A DNA stretch of 64,000 nt from Candidatus Aenigmatarchaeota archaeon. GTDB taxonomy: Archaea > Aenigmatarchaeota > Aenigmatarchaeia > QMZP01 > QMZT01. The stretch is taken from positions 173,383 through 237,382 of the forward strand of contig JAFGCI010000002.1 in the NCBI GenBank assembly GCA_016932735.1. The letters are read 5' to 3'. The notes beneath the pieces are model-generated. The model was given only the letters and a program-made list of their open reading frames with translations, had not been told where the DNA came from and did not search any database. A program made the position numbers and the translations under genes. Below, piece by piece: positions 52,801 to 60,942 of this stretch (position 1 is its first letter; every line of letters begins with the position of its first letter).

Positions 52801-53743
52801 CCAGGTTCTTCGGTATTTCCGAGTCTGAAATCACTACTATTTTTTCCGGCTTCACCGAGTCTATGGATAAGAGCTGCCTAAGGTATATCAGAGAGGATTC
52901 CATGTCGACATTATCGAATTCCCTATAATAAACAAGCCAGGGATTCTTCACTATATTGGTCAATGGGTTCTCTTTTCCATGATAAACAGCTATCGGTAGA
53001 AGGGACAGCGTATCTCTCCAGTCATTATTGTCAATTATATATACGGTTTTGTCCGAAAGATTTTCTATCTCAGCCATCTCTTCTATTCCGAAACCTTTCT
53101 CATAAAGGCACTTTATCTCATTCTTTCCATTGAAACACGAATAGTCTTTTCTGGGCTCGTTGAGATTAAATTCATCGCAGGAGAACCCTTTATAACGCGG
53201 GTCCTGATCATTGTCTATGAGCTCGCATATGTGAAGCAGACAGTCCTCTCCCGAGATATCAAATGCATGGCCTATTACTTCCAGGGCATCTTCAACCAGG
53301 CTCTTCATTCTCGAACCGGAGAAGTCGTCCAGAGCTCCGGAAGAAGCCTTCTGCATCTGCTTTGCTAATATATCGCATTCGTAGGAATAGAAATACCCTA
53401 TATGCTCCTCGAAGTTATCCTCTGTTCCAACCTTCGCATATAATATGAAAGTATTATACATTGGCATTGCATCGTTCTTTAATCTCTCGACATATTTCCT
53501 CCTGCCATAATCTTTGAATGAATTGATATCAGGAAAGATCTCATCGGATGCTTCTACGTCGACTCTTATTCCTGTGTCCTGCTGAAAGCTGTCCACATTG
53601 TTCTCGATTACGTTTCTGAATGTTCCCAGAATATTGGTCTCATCAGTAACTTCAGCAGCGTTTGCCGAAGACGCAAGCAACAGAAAAAGGATTGAAAAAA
53701 GCGCAATAATAATTAAATGCGTCTTTCCTTTCATAGCGACCAT
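49856..53743 (-). CDS. Giant exported clan CD (C25/gingipain-like) protease candidate
   Basis: 1295 aa (ATG 53734 is an alternative three codons in). Signal peptide ending SSANAAEV, cysteine-containing N-terminal region, a central helical part, then a C25-like catalytic block: SYYANFGGTTFL, EDIPVGRITGITVSDSSSYI, His828 in DTEHGTSNLLG and Cys857 in TEGCLSNDFY, followed by VMRRGGSAHIGPVG. This His-Gly and Cys pair is the clan CD dyad. A membrane-associated C-terminus ends LTSLLPI. A paralogue is at 55714..60414. Protease activity is inferred from motifs. Confidence 0.68.
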   Translation of the reverse strand: MVAMKGKTHLIIIALFSILFLLLASSANAAEVTDETNILGTFRNVIENNVDSFQQDTGIRVDVEASDEIFPDINSFKDYGRRKYVERLKNDAMPMYNTFILYAKVGTEDNFEEHIGYFYSYECDILAKQMQKASSGALDDFSGSRMKSLVEDALEVIGHAFDISGEDCLLHICELIDNDQDPRYKGFSCDEFNLNEPRKDYSCFNGKNEIKCLYEKGFGIEEMAEIENLSDKTVYIIDNNDWRDTLSLLPIAVYHGKENPLTNIVKNPWLVYYREFDNVDMESSLIYLRQLLSIDSVKPEKIVVISDSEIPKNLGFALLDKETGLGLNGDMVSFMTPSEYKIIWEGRGYDSIVIASSVDYDMGLLAAHFASFINTPLIFTDDSSESFRKSIEGYETEGKMLYFAGKNGHLSELYKGFEGNKTYFGSIDELQKTLLYLTKANETGRMILVNPADIYYGYCINSTLNTAFGKITEPYCGDSINAPLLAILKNEIIVFANVEPLLSMQDYLYSKRLVKSIQSYIESINESAGASGEDVREYAVMLSEKVAKNNVLDIDMQKAVLEAIENGLKNPCNDTDFCLNELMKFNDIYLVYDLPAKEIMRAAERMSNALQGEHDVSFEARKEWEDSVWNNAKEVKRQLDSFIEQNGMADLVKNQTNGSLTVIAAPNFIPYSIYYVRSPTIEKTEYRMPLDSYYANFGGTTFLTNLKPVYEDFGESGYEDIPVGRITGITVSDSSSYINRLLSFESGGLLYFPRDGNLTALSDISMLNYITGGEPYYTQTIADGLEAQGFSVECSVSYKDINGICRYSEWGGVHQDILDSDIYIDTEHGTSNLLGYSMISSEDIPELHSTIGVTEGCLSNDFYRAYGTELFGANVMRRGGSAHIGPVGLTKTIGYDTLFYRDSNFGNLFLVNILKDEISTGKALMDTKMFEIPITKLHIRFPSDRSLLGDPTVVPALETHLNTENFSFNFEIEIVEEMLFDSYVTFINQDNKKRAVGGVGLTTTNGNTGGNNVMMTLGTIITTVDGKTITIGGMSDWELRRLVVMATIDKRLNMKRSNTTVSELPVWLFDSMVDLVILDNNYKPVPLIGNEPNEAMRKVTELYVPMAEYILKAKITPRLDQALNSMWKGGNVVVDKAISGTGKVAITGAELFEKCFPWVEREVMKKNIDRINTALDSGMEVYIVLMRGSDGQGQDGPIMATYHVVKGEGSKIIVDYVTPVAKDWTNIVIDANKEVIRITFRPVIDNILSPILDVTKDILTELVAATLGLIVNFIPSLPGTILEIFRRFLTSLLPI

Positions 53744-53798
53744 GAATAATTATTGGAAGAGGTTCTTTTAATATAAACGGTGTCTGTCCTCACTGAAA

Positions 53799-53954
53799 TC
53801 AGCGCCTGACCCTTTTTGAAAGATATCCGTTCCGGGCTTCATCGTGTGCATCCAGCCTTTCAAAAACGTGGCCTGTCATGTATCCGAGAGGACGGTATAT
53901 GAATGTTTTTATGGCCACATCCAAAGGCGCCAGAAGATAATTTATCAGTTCCAT
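53799..53954 (-). CDS. 51-aa stand-alone copy of the RPxGYMTGHVF module (not in the ORF track)
   Basis: Translates as MELINYLLAPLDVAIKTFIY then RPLGYMTGHVFERLDAHDEA and a basic end. It aligns along its length with residues ~12-65 of the 1175-aa membrane protein (RPIGYMTGHVFQRMDMHDAAR). It ends cleanly at TGA after KRVRR. It starts 3 nt after the stop of the 215-aa gene upstream. It could be an adapter or decoy using the same contact surface, or a remnant of a duplicated large gene. Confidence 0.65.
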   Translation of the reverse strand: MELINYLLAPLDVAIKTFIYRPLGYMTGHVFERLDAHDEARNGYLSKRVRR

Positions 53955-53957
53955 CCA

Positions 53958-54605
53958 TTACCAGCCTAATTTAAATTTGGGCTTGTTTTTATCTCCCTGC
54001 TTCGGTTTCTCCTCTTTCTTTTTTCCGCCGAACAGGCTCTTTATTTCGCCGACATATTTTGTTCCTTTCTCAACGGCGTTTTTGTACTGAAGGGCCTTCT
54101 TGTACAAGTCTTGAGCGGTTGTTCCCGGAGGGAGTCTGCCTTTCATGCTTTCATAAAACTCATTGACGCCTCTGCGCAGGGCTTCTTCAGTTGTTCCCGA
54201 GCCTATATCGATTCCTCTTTCTTTAAGAAAACTGAGAGTCTTTTTTGTCTCTTCGTCTACCGGTACTTCTTCATTTCCTAAGTTAAGCGATTCTAATGAG
54301 CCTGCATATCTTCGGGATTTCTTTTTCTTGGGCGGTATAACGCCCTTCGCCTTCTTTAGTTCCTCAAGCCCGTTTGTGAACTGCTTTTTCTCAGATGAAT
54401 GACCGAATCCATAAGCTGCGGCCGTTGCCGAATCAGGCAGACTCGAATACAGCACTTCGCCGGATGAGGTCACGGTTCGCGTCATAATAGGAGGTCTGGC
54501 AGAACTGGTCCTGCTGCCCGTGCTCTGCCCCTCTGCATGCCCGTAAGCGAAAAGCGTGGCTAGCAATGTCAGATACAGTGCAGGATTTCTTCTATAGCCG
54601 CTCAT
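53958..54605 (-). CDS. Exported basic protein of the envelope cluster
   Basis: 215 aa. N-terminal MSGYRRNPALYLTLLATLFAYGHAEG is a likely signal peptide. The mature part is Ser/Thr-rich, then basic and helical (KKKKSRRYAGSLESLNLG, SFLKERGIDIGSG) and ends in a Lys/Pro-rich tail (KKKEEKPKQGDKNKPKFKLG). No family recognised. GGAGG 5-8 nt before the ATG is a strong SD. It lies between the 297-aa gene and the 51-aa gene. Confidence 0.6.
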   Translation of the reverse strand: MSGYRRNPALYLTLLATLFAYGHAEGQSTGSRTSSARPPIMTRTVTSSGEVLYSSLPDSATAAAYGFGHSSEKKQFTNGLEELKKAKGVIPPKKKKSRRYAGSLESLNLGNEEVPVDEETKKTLSFLKERGIDIGSGTTEEALRRGVNEFYESMKGRLPPGTTAQDLYKKALQYKNAVEKGTKYVGEIKSLFGGKKKEEKPKQGDKNKPKFKLGW

Positions 54606-54659
54606 GCATTAACCTCCATAATCATATTATATATAAAATGAATAAAAAATTAAAAATTA

Positions 54660-55553
54660 TTAACTTTTTCGTCTTGTTTCTTCCAGTAATGTCATGTATT
54701 TTGTCTTGTATTCTTCTGCTTCCATTCTGGCTTTATCTCTCTCTCCAGTAAGGTTCCTTATTCTTGTTTTCTTTGTTTTCAGAATTGTTTCGTATCTTTC
54801 GGCTGATGGACGTGCTGAATTGCCGTCTAGGGGTCCTGAAGGAGCTGCTGTTGAAGCAGCTTTAATAACTGCTTCAGGCTGTACAGCTCCGGTTCCTGTA
54901 TTGGCTATTTGCTGTGCCCTACCGTCCGTAGATACTGCTACTGAACTTCCAACCCTTGATTTAAGGTCTTCTTTGAAGCCTTTTTTACCATCTCTTGACG
55001 CCGAATAATTAGGCTTTCCTGCTTTTACTGCACCTTTGATAAAGTTGATTGCCCACGGTATGGCGAAGGGCGCGGCAGTATAAACCGCAAGTTTGGTTAA
55101 ACCGATTGGCTCCCCAGATGCTGCCGCTTCTCTTATAGCCTGTTGATACATTAAAATCGGACCGCCATATCTGAGAACGGTTCCCCAGAACTTCTTCGAT
55201 GCCCTGCCCTTTTCTACAACACCATTATAATTTGTTTTTGCTTTGACAGGCCATGGTATGGATTCATACCAGGCACGTTTGGCTCCTTCATGTACTCTTC
55301 TTTTCGTGCTGGTTTTTGCTAGTTTTGCTGAATCCGAAGCTTCAAAAGACGAATTTCCGTCATTATTATAAGTAAGAATTCCTTCTTCATACCTGCCTGT
55401 AGTGGCATTTTCTCTTGTAGCAAGGAACTCCTGCCTCTTTCCTCCTCTGCTTATATGGAATTCGCCGAAATTTCCTATCCCTGCTTCCTGCATTGCCCTG
55501 TATACAGCTGCAGGATTCTGTATCTTTGTAACATCAGTCAGATATTTCCCCAT
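54660..55553 (-). CDS. Unrecognised protein with one or two hydrophobic segments and coiled-coil tail
   Basis: 297 aa, no family recognised. A soluble N-terminal part with GEFHISRGGKRQEFLATREN, hydrophobic stretches near 165-190 (LTKLAVYTAAPFAIPWAINF), a low-complexity Ala/Ser/Thr linker, and a C-terminal coiled coil (ILKTKKTRIRNLTGERDKAR). Preceded by a TATA box carrying the shared promoter element (site 3) and a GGAGG SD. Function unknown. Confidence 0.6.
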   Translation of the reverse strand: MGKYLTDVTKIQNPAAVYRAMQEAGIGNFGEFHISRGGKRQEFLATRENATTGRYEEGILTYNNDGNSSFEASDSAKLAKTSTKRRVHEGAKRAWYESIPWPVKAKTNYNGVVEKGRASKKFWGTVLRYGGPILMYQQAIREAAASGEPIGLTKLAVYTAAPFAIPWAINFIKGAVKAGKPNYSASRDGKKGFKEDLKSRVGSSVAVSTDGRAQQIANTGTGAVQPEAVIKAASTAAPSGPLDGNSARPSAERYETILKTKKTRIRNLTGERDKARMEAEEYKTKYMTLLEETRRKS

Positions 55554-55589
55554 AAAATCGCCTCCAAATCACTAACAAGTATAAAATAA

Positions 55590-55634
55590 CGATTATTTAG
55601 TAATAAAATATTGATTTTAGTATTTATAAAGGTT
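55590..55634 (-). promoter_or_regulatory. Promoter with shared element (site 3)
   Basis: Minus strand: CTTTATAAATACTAAAATCA then ATATTTTATTACTAAATAAT. The TATA box and ATACTAAAATCAATA match sites 1 and 2, 14-15 kb away. It drives 54660..55553. Confidence 0.5.
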
Positions 55635-55713
55635 ACTATTACCCGATGCATATCTCTTTCTGGAGAAAAAAGGACCATTTTCGCCTTAGATGACATGGGA
55701 ATCTTTAAAGAGG

Positions 55714-58700
55714 CTACTGGACGGTTTTCTTGAGATTGGTATCATCGTAATTAAAGCTTTCTTCTAAAATTCTTTTGGCAACTTCCTCGTTTATAGCTTC
55801 CTTCGCCTTATCAACTACTCCTTCTACGAGTTCTTTCAGTGCTGGCTTTACAGTCGGGTCTCCGAGAATCATGTAATTCGATATCGAGTAATATTTATAA
55901 TTTACAAGAGTCTGCCTTACCGCTCTGGCAAAACCTGACATGTTATTATAGGTCCATTTGGCATTCTTAAGGCTCTTTCCGAGGTCATATCCCTTGAGCA
56001 TATTATAGAAAAGTTCCTCAAGAATGTCTTCCCTGCCTTGAATCGAGCTGAATGTGAATGAAAGGCTTACGGGAGCTATAAATCCTATGCCTCCTCTTCT
56101 TATCATATTGAGCCCGAAGAGGTCAGCTCCCGAAGATGAATAGTAGTCGTTATTAAGTAAAGTGCTTGTGAATCCTAAAGTTGAGGGGAGTTCCGGGAGT
56201 TCGCCTCCCTTTATTACGGGGTAGAATATGTTGTCTGAAGAAGCTCCGTGCTTATCCGCATAAAAGAATATGTCATAGCCGAGTATATCCGGCTCAATAG
56301 ATTCCACATCAGCAATGCTGCACGCACCGCCTACTGAACCCTGCTGGCTTTCTGTTTCAATGTCGTCCCCCAAAAGGGATAGAATTTTTTTAATTGATTC
56401 CTGCCAGCGCTGCTTCAAAGTCTTGTCATTTATGAACTCGTAGGGTCCCCTGAAGCATCTTACATTGTAACCAGCCCTTTTTAATATAGGGGAAAACACT
56501 GAAACGTAATAATGCTCATATGGGGAGTTCGCCGTAAGCAATGTTATGTCATTTGCGACTCTTAGCTTGTTGGTGCCGGTGAAATAGTTCAGCCCGCCGT
56601 TCGAGAACGAAATCCTCCTGTTTATGTAGCTGGAGGTGTCGGATGTCGTGGCCCCGAAGATTCTTCCGACGGGAACGTCCTCTATGTATATTGTCGACCC
56701 GGGTAACCACGAATCGGATGATACGTAATAGGAATCCAGCGAAACTCTTATATCATAACCATTGAAGTCTTTCTGAAGTTTGCTTAAAGGTATCGCAGTG
56801 GGGCTTGCTATTATAGTGAGAAAACCGGTATCTGAGAAGTCTATTTTATCTTTGTTGTCTTTGACAAAATCCATGAGGTTTTCCTTGGTCTCCTTGGCTT
56901 TATCCCATATATCGTCTTCAGCTTTGTCCTTTGTTTTCTCGGTAATTGTCAGGCCGAGCGCGATCATCATACCGTCGGGCAGGTCTGGTGTGCATCCCCT
57001 TAGGCTGAAAGCCGGTTCTTTAAATGTTGGCACATATTTATAATCAGCAAAGTCCTCTATATCGGATTTTCCTTCTTTAAGTCTTACCAGGATATCGCCG
57101 CCCAATACAAACAATGCTTCATCCTCATTGGAATTGATGAGCAAAGGCCCCATAAGGAATTCCTTTCCGCCCGTATTCGCTTCCTCAAGGAAAGGCGGTA
57201 TGCGCGCGCTCTGGGCTTTACTCTTTCCCATATCGAGTGTTATGATTTTATAGCCGCTGACTTCCTGCTCGTTCCCATTCGAAAGTCTTCTTGGCAATTC
57301 CCCCACTATCACGCCTTTATTGGCGTATATTATGTAAATCTTCCCGTTCTCATCGTAGGTGTAATAGAACCCGTTGTTTAGCCCATCGGTTAGCGTATAA
57401 TGGCCTATCTCTGCGTCTTTTAGCCAGTCATCGTCCGGGACCGAGGGAGGATTTTTGTATTTGTAGGACACGAAATAGCAGGTATTTCCAATGTTGCACT
57501 TTGACGGTTTGAAATTGATTATTATGTCGCCTGTCTCTTCATAACGATAGAAGGAAATGGTCCTGGCCATGCCTACTCCTCCGCCCAGAATCCCCGTCTT
57601 TTTGTTTTTTGTGGTCACGACTTCTATATCAAAAAAACTGTTGGCATCGCTGTCTCCGCCCTGCTTTCCCATATACTCAGCGAAATTCGCATTGTCCTCT
57701 TTATTCAGGAAATCGGTCAGGCCGTTTCTATCTTTCATAAGAGTAAAGCTTTTGCCTTTTCCATCGAACATATCGAGCTTGAGAGCTCCTTTAATATCAG
57801 AATATATAATCCATACGTTGCCGAAGCCGTCAATAGCGATGGATTCGAACCCTTTCTTGTTCAATGTTCTTTTACTGTAGCCTTCTCCGAGCGCGATTTG
57901 TGGTGTTGAGAATTGATCTGCTGTTTCTTTATTCTGATTATTATCTATATCTCCAAAGAATCCTTCGGGAATTGTTATTTCTCCTAAAGTTCTAATGACT
58001 CTGCCACTACCATCAGTTGCTTCCAGTTTTCTAACTACGTATTCAAAAACTACTGTATTTTGTGATGAAGGTATCAAAGCAGGGTCGTCTAAATATTTTT
58101 TTGGAACCGTTTTTATACCCAGAGTCCTAATGACTCTGCCACTACCATCATTTGCTTCCAGTTTTCTAACTACGTATTCAACTTCTACCAAATCCCCACT
58201 GTCCAAATCCTCCTGGTCTATAGTCTGCACTGAAGACGACTGTTCATTCTGGGAATTCTCCCTTTCTGTGGGTCTGTCCAGAACAGTAAACTTTATCTCA
58301 TATTGGTCTTGACCCTGGTCATTTTTTCCTGCATATCTCTCAACATAGAAATACGTCCATTCCTTCTCAGGCGACTGGATTATCCCTGTCCTTTCCGAAG
58401 AGGAATATGACGGAAGAGATATACTGTCCAGATATTTCTTCTTTTCATAATCGTATACTTCTATCATATTATCTTTCCTGATGAAAAGCCTGTGGTTGTT
58501 GACTATGTACATATCGGGCATATCTTCCTGGTATCCGGCAGCGCATTTCTCTCCCCGATTCAATGTCGCGGCGGGTTCCGTTTCAGAGAAAGTTATTATC
58601 TCGTCAAGCATTGAAGCCAGAAGAGGCGCATTTATCGAATCCCCGCAGAATGGTTTTTCAATGTTTCCGAAGGTCGTTCTCAGGCCGAACTTCTCACAAA

Positions 58701-60414
58701 ACTCGGGTTTTATATCATTCGGATTTACTAGTATGATTTTATTAGGCATCCCGATTATCTGTATCAATTCTTTTTGAAGGGTGGAAAAATCGTTTATGTA
58801 ATCAGTAATAGTTGCAGAACCCATATCTTGTATTTTTTGCTTCAGGTTTTTCGCCTTCGGACCCAGCAGATATACCTGCTTTCCCTGTATATCGTATTTG
58901 TCTTGAATATCTTCAATATTGTCTGTGAAAATAAGAGGCGCGTTTTTTATTGAAGCAAGATGGGCTGCAAGAAGCCCCATCTTGTAATCGTTAGGGTCGG
59001 AGATTACAACCGTGTCATATTGGTCATCTTTGGCTTTCCAGAGGATGTGATAATCGGAGGGGCTGATATGCTTTATTCCGACTTTCTTGTTCTCTATAAG
59101 CTCTCCTATTCCTATTGATTTGTCGTTCAATGCCAGTTCCAGATTCTTTGGCACTGCTCCCTCGCTGGCTATTATTATACCTTTCGGGCTTATGCTGTCT
59201 ATAGAAAATAATTGCTTCAGATAAATCATGATGGATTCGAAGTCTATTTTGTCGCCTTCCCTGTGGTAGACAATCCATGGATTATGTACCGGAATCGTCT
59301 GTTGCCCGGCTGTCTTCCTGTATGTGGCTATCGGAAGGAGTGAAAGCGCGGCTCTCCAGTCATTGTCATCGACAATGAATACTGTTCTTCCGTTGACAAA
59401 ACCGTCATTATCTGTCATTTCTTCGGAAACATAAGCACCTGCATAAAGGCATTTTATTATAGTCGCCCCTTTCCTGCATTCATGGGGTTTTTTCGGATTT
59501 CCTGTATCCATGGGATCGCATCTGAATCCTTCATATCTGGAGTCTTCATCATTCGATATGAGCTCGCATACATTCAGGATGCATTCCCTTCCTGCTATGT
59601 CAAGGGTGAACTCCACATTTTCTATAACAGAATTAACAATGGCCAGAATCTGAGCAGATGACAGCCTGCCCGATGATGATAAGACCGCTTTTCCTGTTAT
59701 ATCAAGAAACTGTTCCATAGTGACAATAGGAGCACTGAAAGGTGTAAACGGGCTGCTCCCCGAATCTGATGAAGGACTTGATGCGGAACTTCCGGAAGAA
59801 CTTGACGTCCCTTTGGATGCGAGTCCCGTCATCTGGCCAGCGAAAATGCTGCAGTCATATGAATGGAAATAACCGACTTTCCAGCTGGCTCCGACTTTTG
59901 CATATAGAATAAGTACATTGAATTCTGGAATTCCTTCCTTATTCATGGAGTTGTCAAGATACACTTCCCTTCCAAAGTTGGAGAACTCTTCGTCCGTATC
60001 AAATGTTAGCATTTCGGTCACGTAGAGTTTCACTATCACGCCCCTGCTCTCAAAAAGTTTTCCGGCTTCGCTTGTCACCTGGTCTGCGACATTACCCAAC
60101 TGGCCGTTCTCATCATAGACATAGCCAGAAATTTTCTGATCAGGGGAACATTCTATCTTCCTGTTATCTTTTTTGACCTGTTCATATGTATAACGAGGAG
60201 CATACCTGTTCGAGCAGAAACCGCCTATATCCGCGCAATTGCTTCCTTCCTTTATCTGGACTGAGTCAGGGAGGCAGCAGACCTCCTGTCCCGGACAACT
60301 CAGGCCAGTCACAAAATGGTATGTTTCAGAATATGCAGAGCAGGAAATGAACAATATAGATAGAAAAAGCGATAAGAAAATCAAATGATGTTTAGTGTAT
60401 AACGAAGCATGCAT
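55714..60414 (-). CDS. Giant exported C25-like protein, predicted inactive paralogue
   Basis: About 1566 aa from ATG 60414, giving a signal peptide ending ISCSAYSETYHF; the ORF track start at 60507 lies inside the upstream gene. N-terminal Cys-rich segment (CPGQEVCCLPD), regions aligning with the 1295-aa paralogue (FNVLILYAKVGASWKVGYFH against FILYAKVG), a beta-propeller-like middle that the paralogue lacks, and a C25-like block with ADKHGASSD. Where the paralogue has TEGCLSND, this has TSTLLNND, so the Cys is Leu and the protease is probably dead. Contains a 45-aa tandem duplication. Confidence 0.7.
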   Translation of the reverse strand: MHASLYTKHHLIFLSLFLSILFISCSAYSETYHFVTGLSCPGQEVCCLPDSVQIKEGSNCADIGGFCSNRYAPRYTYEQVKKDNRKIECSPDQKISGYVYDENGQLGNVADQVTSEAGKLFESRGVIVKLYVTEMLTFDTDEEFSNFGREVYLDNSMNKEGIPEFNVLILYAKVGASWKVGYFHSYDCSIFAGQMTGLASKGTSSSSGSSASSPSSDSGSSPFTPFSAPIVTMEQFLDITGKAVLSSSGRLSSAQILAIVNSVIENVEFTLDIAGRECILNVCELISNDEDSRYEGFRCDPMDTGNPKKPHECRKGATIIKCLYAGAYVSEEMTDNDGFVNGRTVFIVDDNDWRAALSLLPIATYRKTAGQQTIPVHNPWIVYHREGDKIDFESIMIYLKQLFSIDSISPKGIIIASEGAVPKNLELALNDKSIGIGELIENKKVGIKHISPSDYHILWKAKDDQYDTVVISDPNDYKMGLLAAHLASIKNAPLIFTDNIEDIQDKYDIQGKQVYLLGPKAKNLKQKIQDMGSATITDYINDFSTLQKELIQIIGMPNKIILVNPNDIKPEFCEKFGLRTTFGNIEKPFCGDSINAPLLASMLDEIITFSETEPAATLNRGEKCAAGYQEDMPDMYIVNNHRLFIRKDNMIEVYDYEKKKYLDSISLPSYSSSERTGIIQSPEKEWTYFYVERYAGKNDQGQDQYEIKFTVLDRPTERENSQNEQSSSVQTIDQEDLDSGDLVEVEYVVRKLEANDGSGRVIRTLGIKTVPKKYLDDPALIPSSQNTVVFEYVVRKLEATDGSGRVIRTLGEITIPEGFFGDIDNNQNKETADQFSTPQIALGEGYSKRTLNKKGFESIAIDGFGNVWIIYSDIKGALKLDMFDGKGKSFTLMKDRNGLTDFLNKEDNANFAEYMGKQGGDSDANSFFDIEVVTTKNKKTGILGGGVGMARTISFYRYEETGDIIINFKPSKCNIGNTCYFVSYKYKNPPSVPDDDWLKDAEIGHYTLTDGLNNGFYYTYDENGKIYIIYANKGVIVGELPRRLSNGNEQEVSGYKIITLDMGKSKAQSARIPPFLEEANTGGKEFLMGPLLINSNEDEALFVLGGDILVRLKEGKSDIEDFADYKYVPTFKEPAFSLRGCTPDLPDGMMIALGLTITEKTKDKAEDDIWDKAKETKENLMDFVKDNKDKIDFSDTGFLTIIASPTAIPLSKLQKDFNGYDIRVSLDSYYVSSDSWLPGSTIYIEDVPVGRIFGATTSDTSSYINRRISFSNGGLNYFTGTNKLRVANDITLLTANSPYEHYYVSVFSPILKRAGYNVRCFRGPYEFINDKTLKQRWQESIKKILSLLGDDIETESQQGSVGGACSIADVESIEPDILGYDIFFYADKHGASSDNIFYPVIKGGELPELPSTLGFTSTLLNNDYYSSSGADLFGLNMIRRGGIGFIAPVSLSFTFSSIQGREDILEELFYNMLKGYDLGKSLKNAKWTYNNMSGFARAVRQTLVNYKYYSISNYMILGDPTVKPALKELVEGVVDKAKEAINEEVAKRILEESFNYDDTNLKKTVQ
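57983..58182 (-). repeat. Tandem 135-bp duplication inside the giant exported gene
   Basis: Two blocks of about 60 bp, nearly identical in DNA (both contain CTAATGACTCTGCCACTACC), are spaced 135 bp apart and encode EYVVRKLEANDGSGRVIRTL and EYVVRKLEATDGSGRVIRTL. The reading frame is kept. The high DNA identity suggests a recent duplication. Confidence 0.9.
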
Positions 60415-60454
60415 AATGATATTTGGGGATTTATAGTTAAATTGGTTATACAAA

Positions 60455-60937
60455 TCAGGAGATGGTCCCATTACTTTCAAAAAGGAAAGCATCGATGATT
60501 TTTTCACTTTCGTCAGAAATTGTAACCTGAACCATTACCGGTACAAATTCATAATTCTTGGCTTTTATTAAGAATTCCTTTTCAGAGCCTTTTGAAAGAG
60601 TGAATAATTCATCTGAGACTTCATTTTCCGTTTCATCAAAAACTCCTGCATCGCCCCATGGGAGGGAGTCCGTACTGATCTTTACTCTTATATCTGTATC
60701 GGGGAGCCCGTTAAGAGTTATAGTCCCAAGTACATAATCTTCGCCTTTCAGAAAGATGTCAATAAATTCACCTTTGGGCTCTTTCAGGACTTTAATTACA
60801 TATCCCGATATCTCTATTATCGGTTCGTCTTCGGCTGGCCCGGATTCTGCCGTTTTTTCAGAAACCGGATAAAAAATAACAATTAATAAAATAACGAAAA
60901 TAAGAACCGTGGCAAATAAAAACGATTTATACTTCAT
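60455..60937 (-). CDS. Small exported or membrane-anchored beta protein
   Basis: 160 aa. N-terminal MKYKSFLFATVLIFVILLIVIFY is an uncleaved anchor or signal, followed by an acidic linker and a beta-rich domain (GYVIKVLKEPKGEFIDIFLK, then ITLNGLPDTDIRVKISTD). No family recognised. It starts 5 nt after the stop of the large upstream gene and ends 41 nt before the giant C25-like gene. Confidence 0.62.
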   Translation of the reverse strand: MKYKSFLFATVLIFVILLIVIFYPVSEKTAESGPAEDEPIIEISGYVIKVLKEPKGEFIDIFLKGEDYVLGTITLNGLPDTDIRVKISTDSLPWGDAGVFDETENEVSDELFTLSKGSEKEFLIKAKNYEFVPVMVQVTISDESEKIIDAFLFESNGTIS

Positions 60938-60942
60938 ATCAA

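Noticed and set aside
57838-57860. tRNA-like T-arm GGGTTCGAATC on the minus strand
   Set aside because: No acceptor, D or anticodon arms nearby, and it is inside a continuous coding frame.
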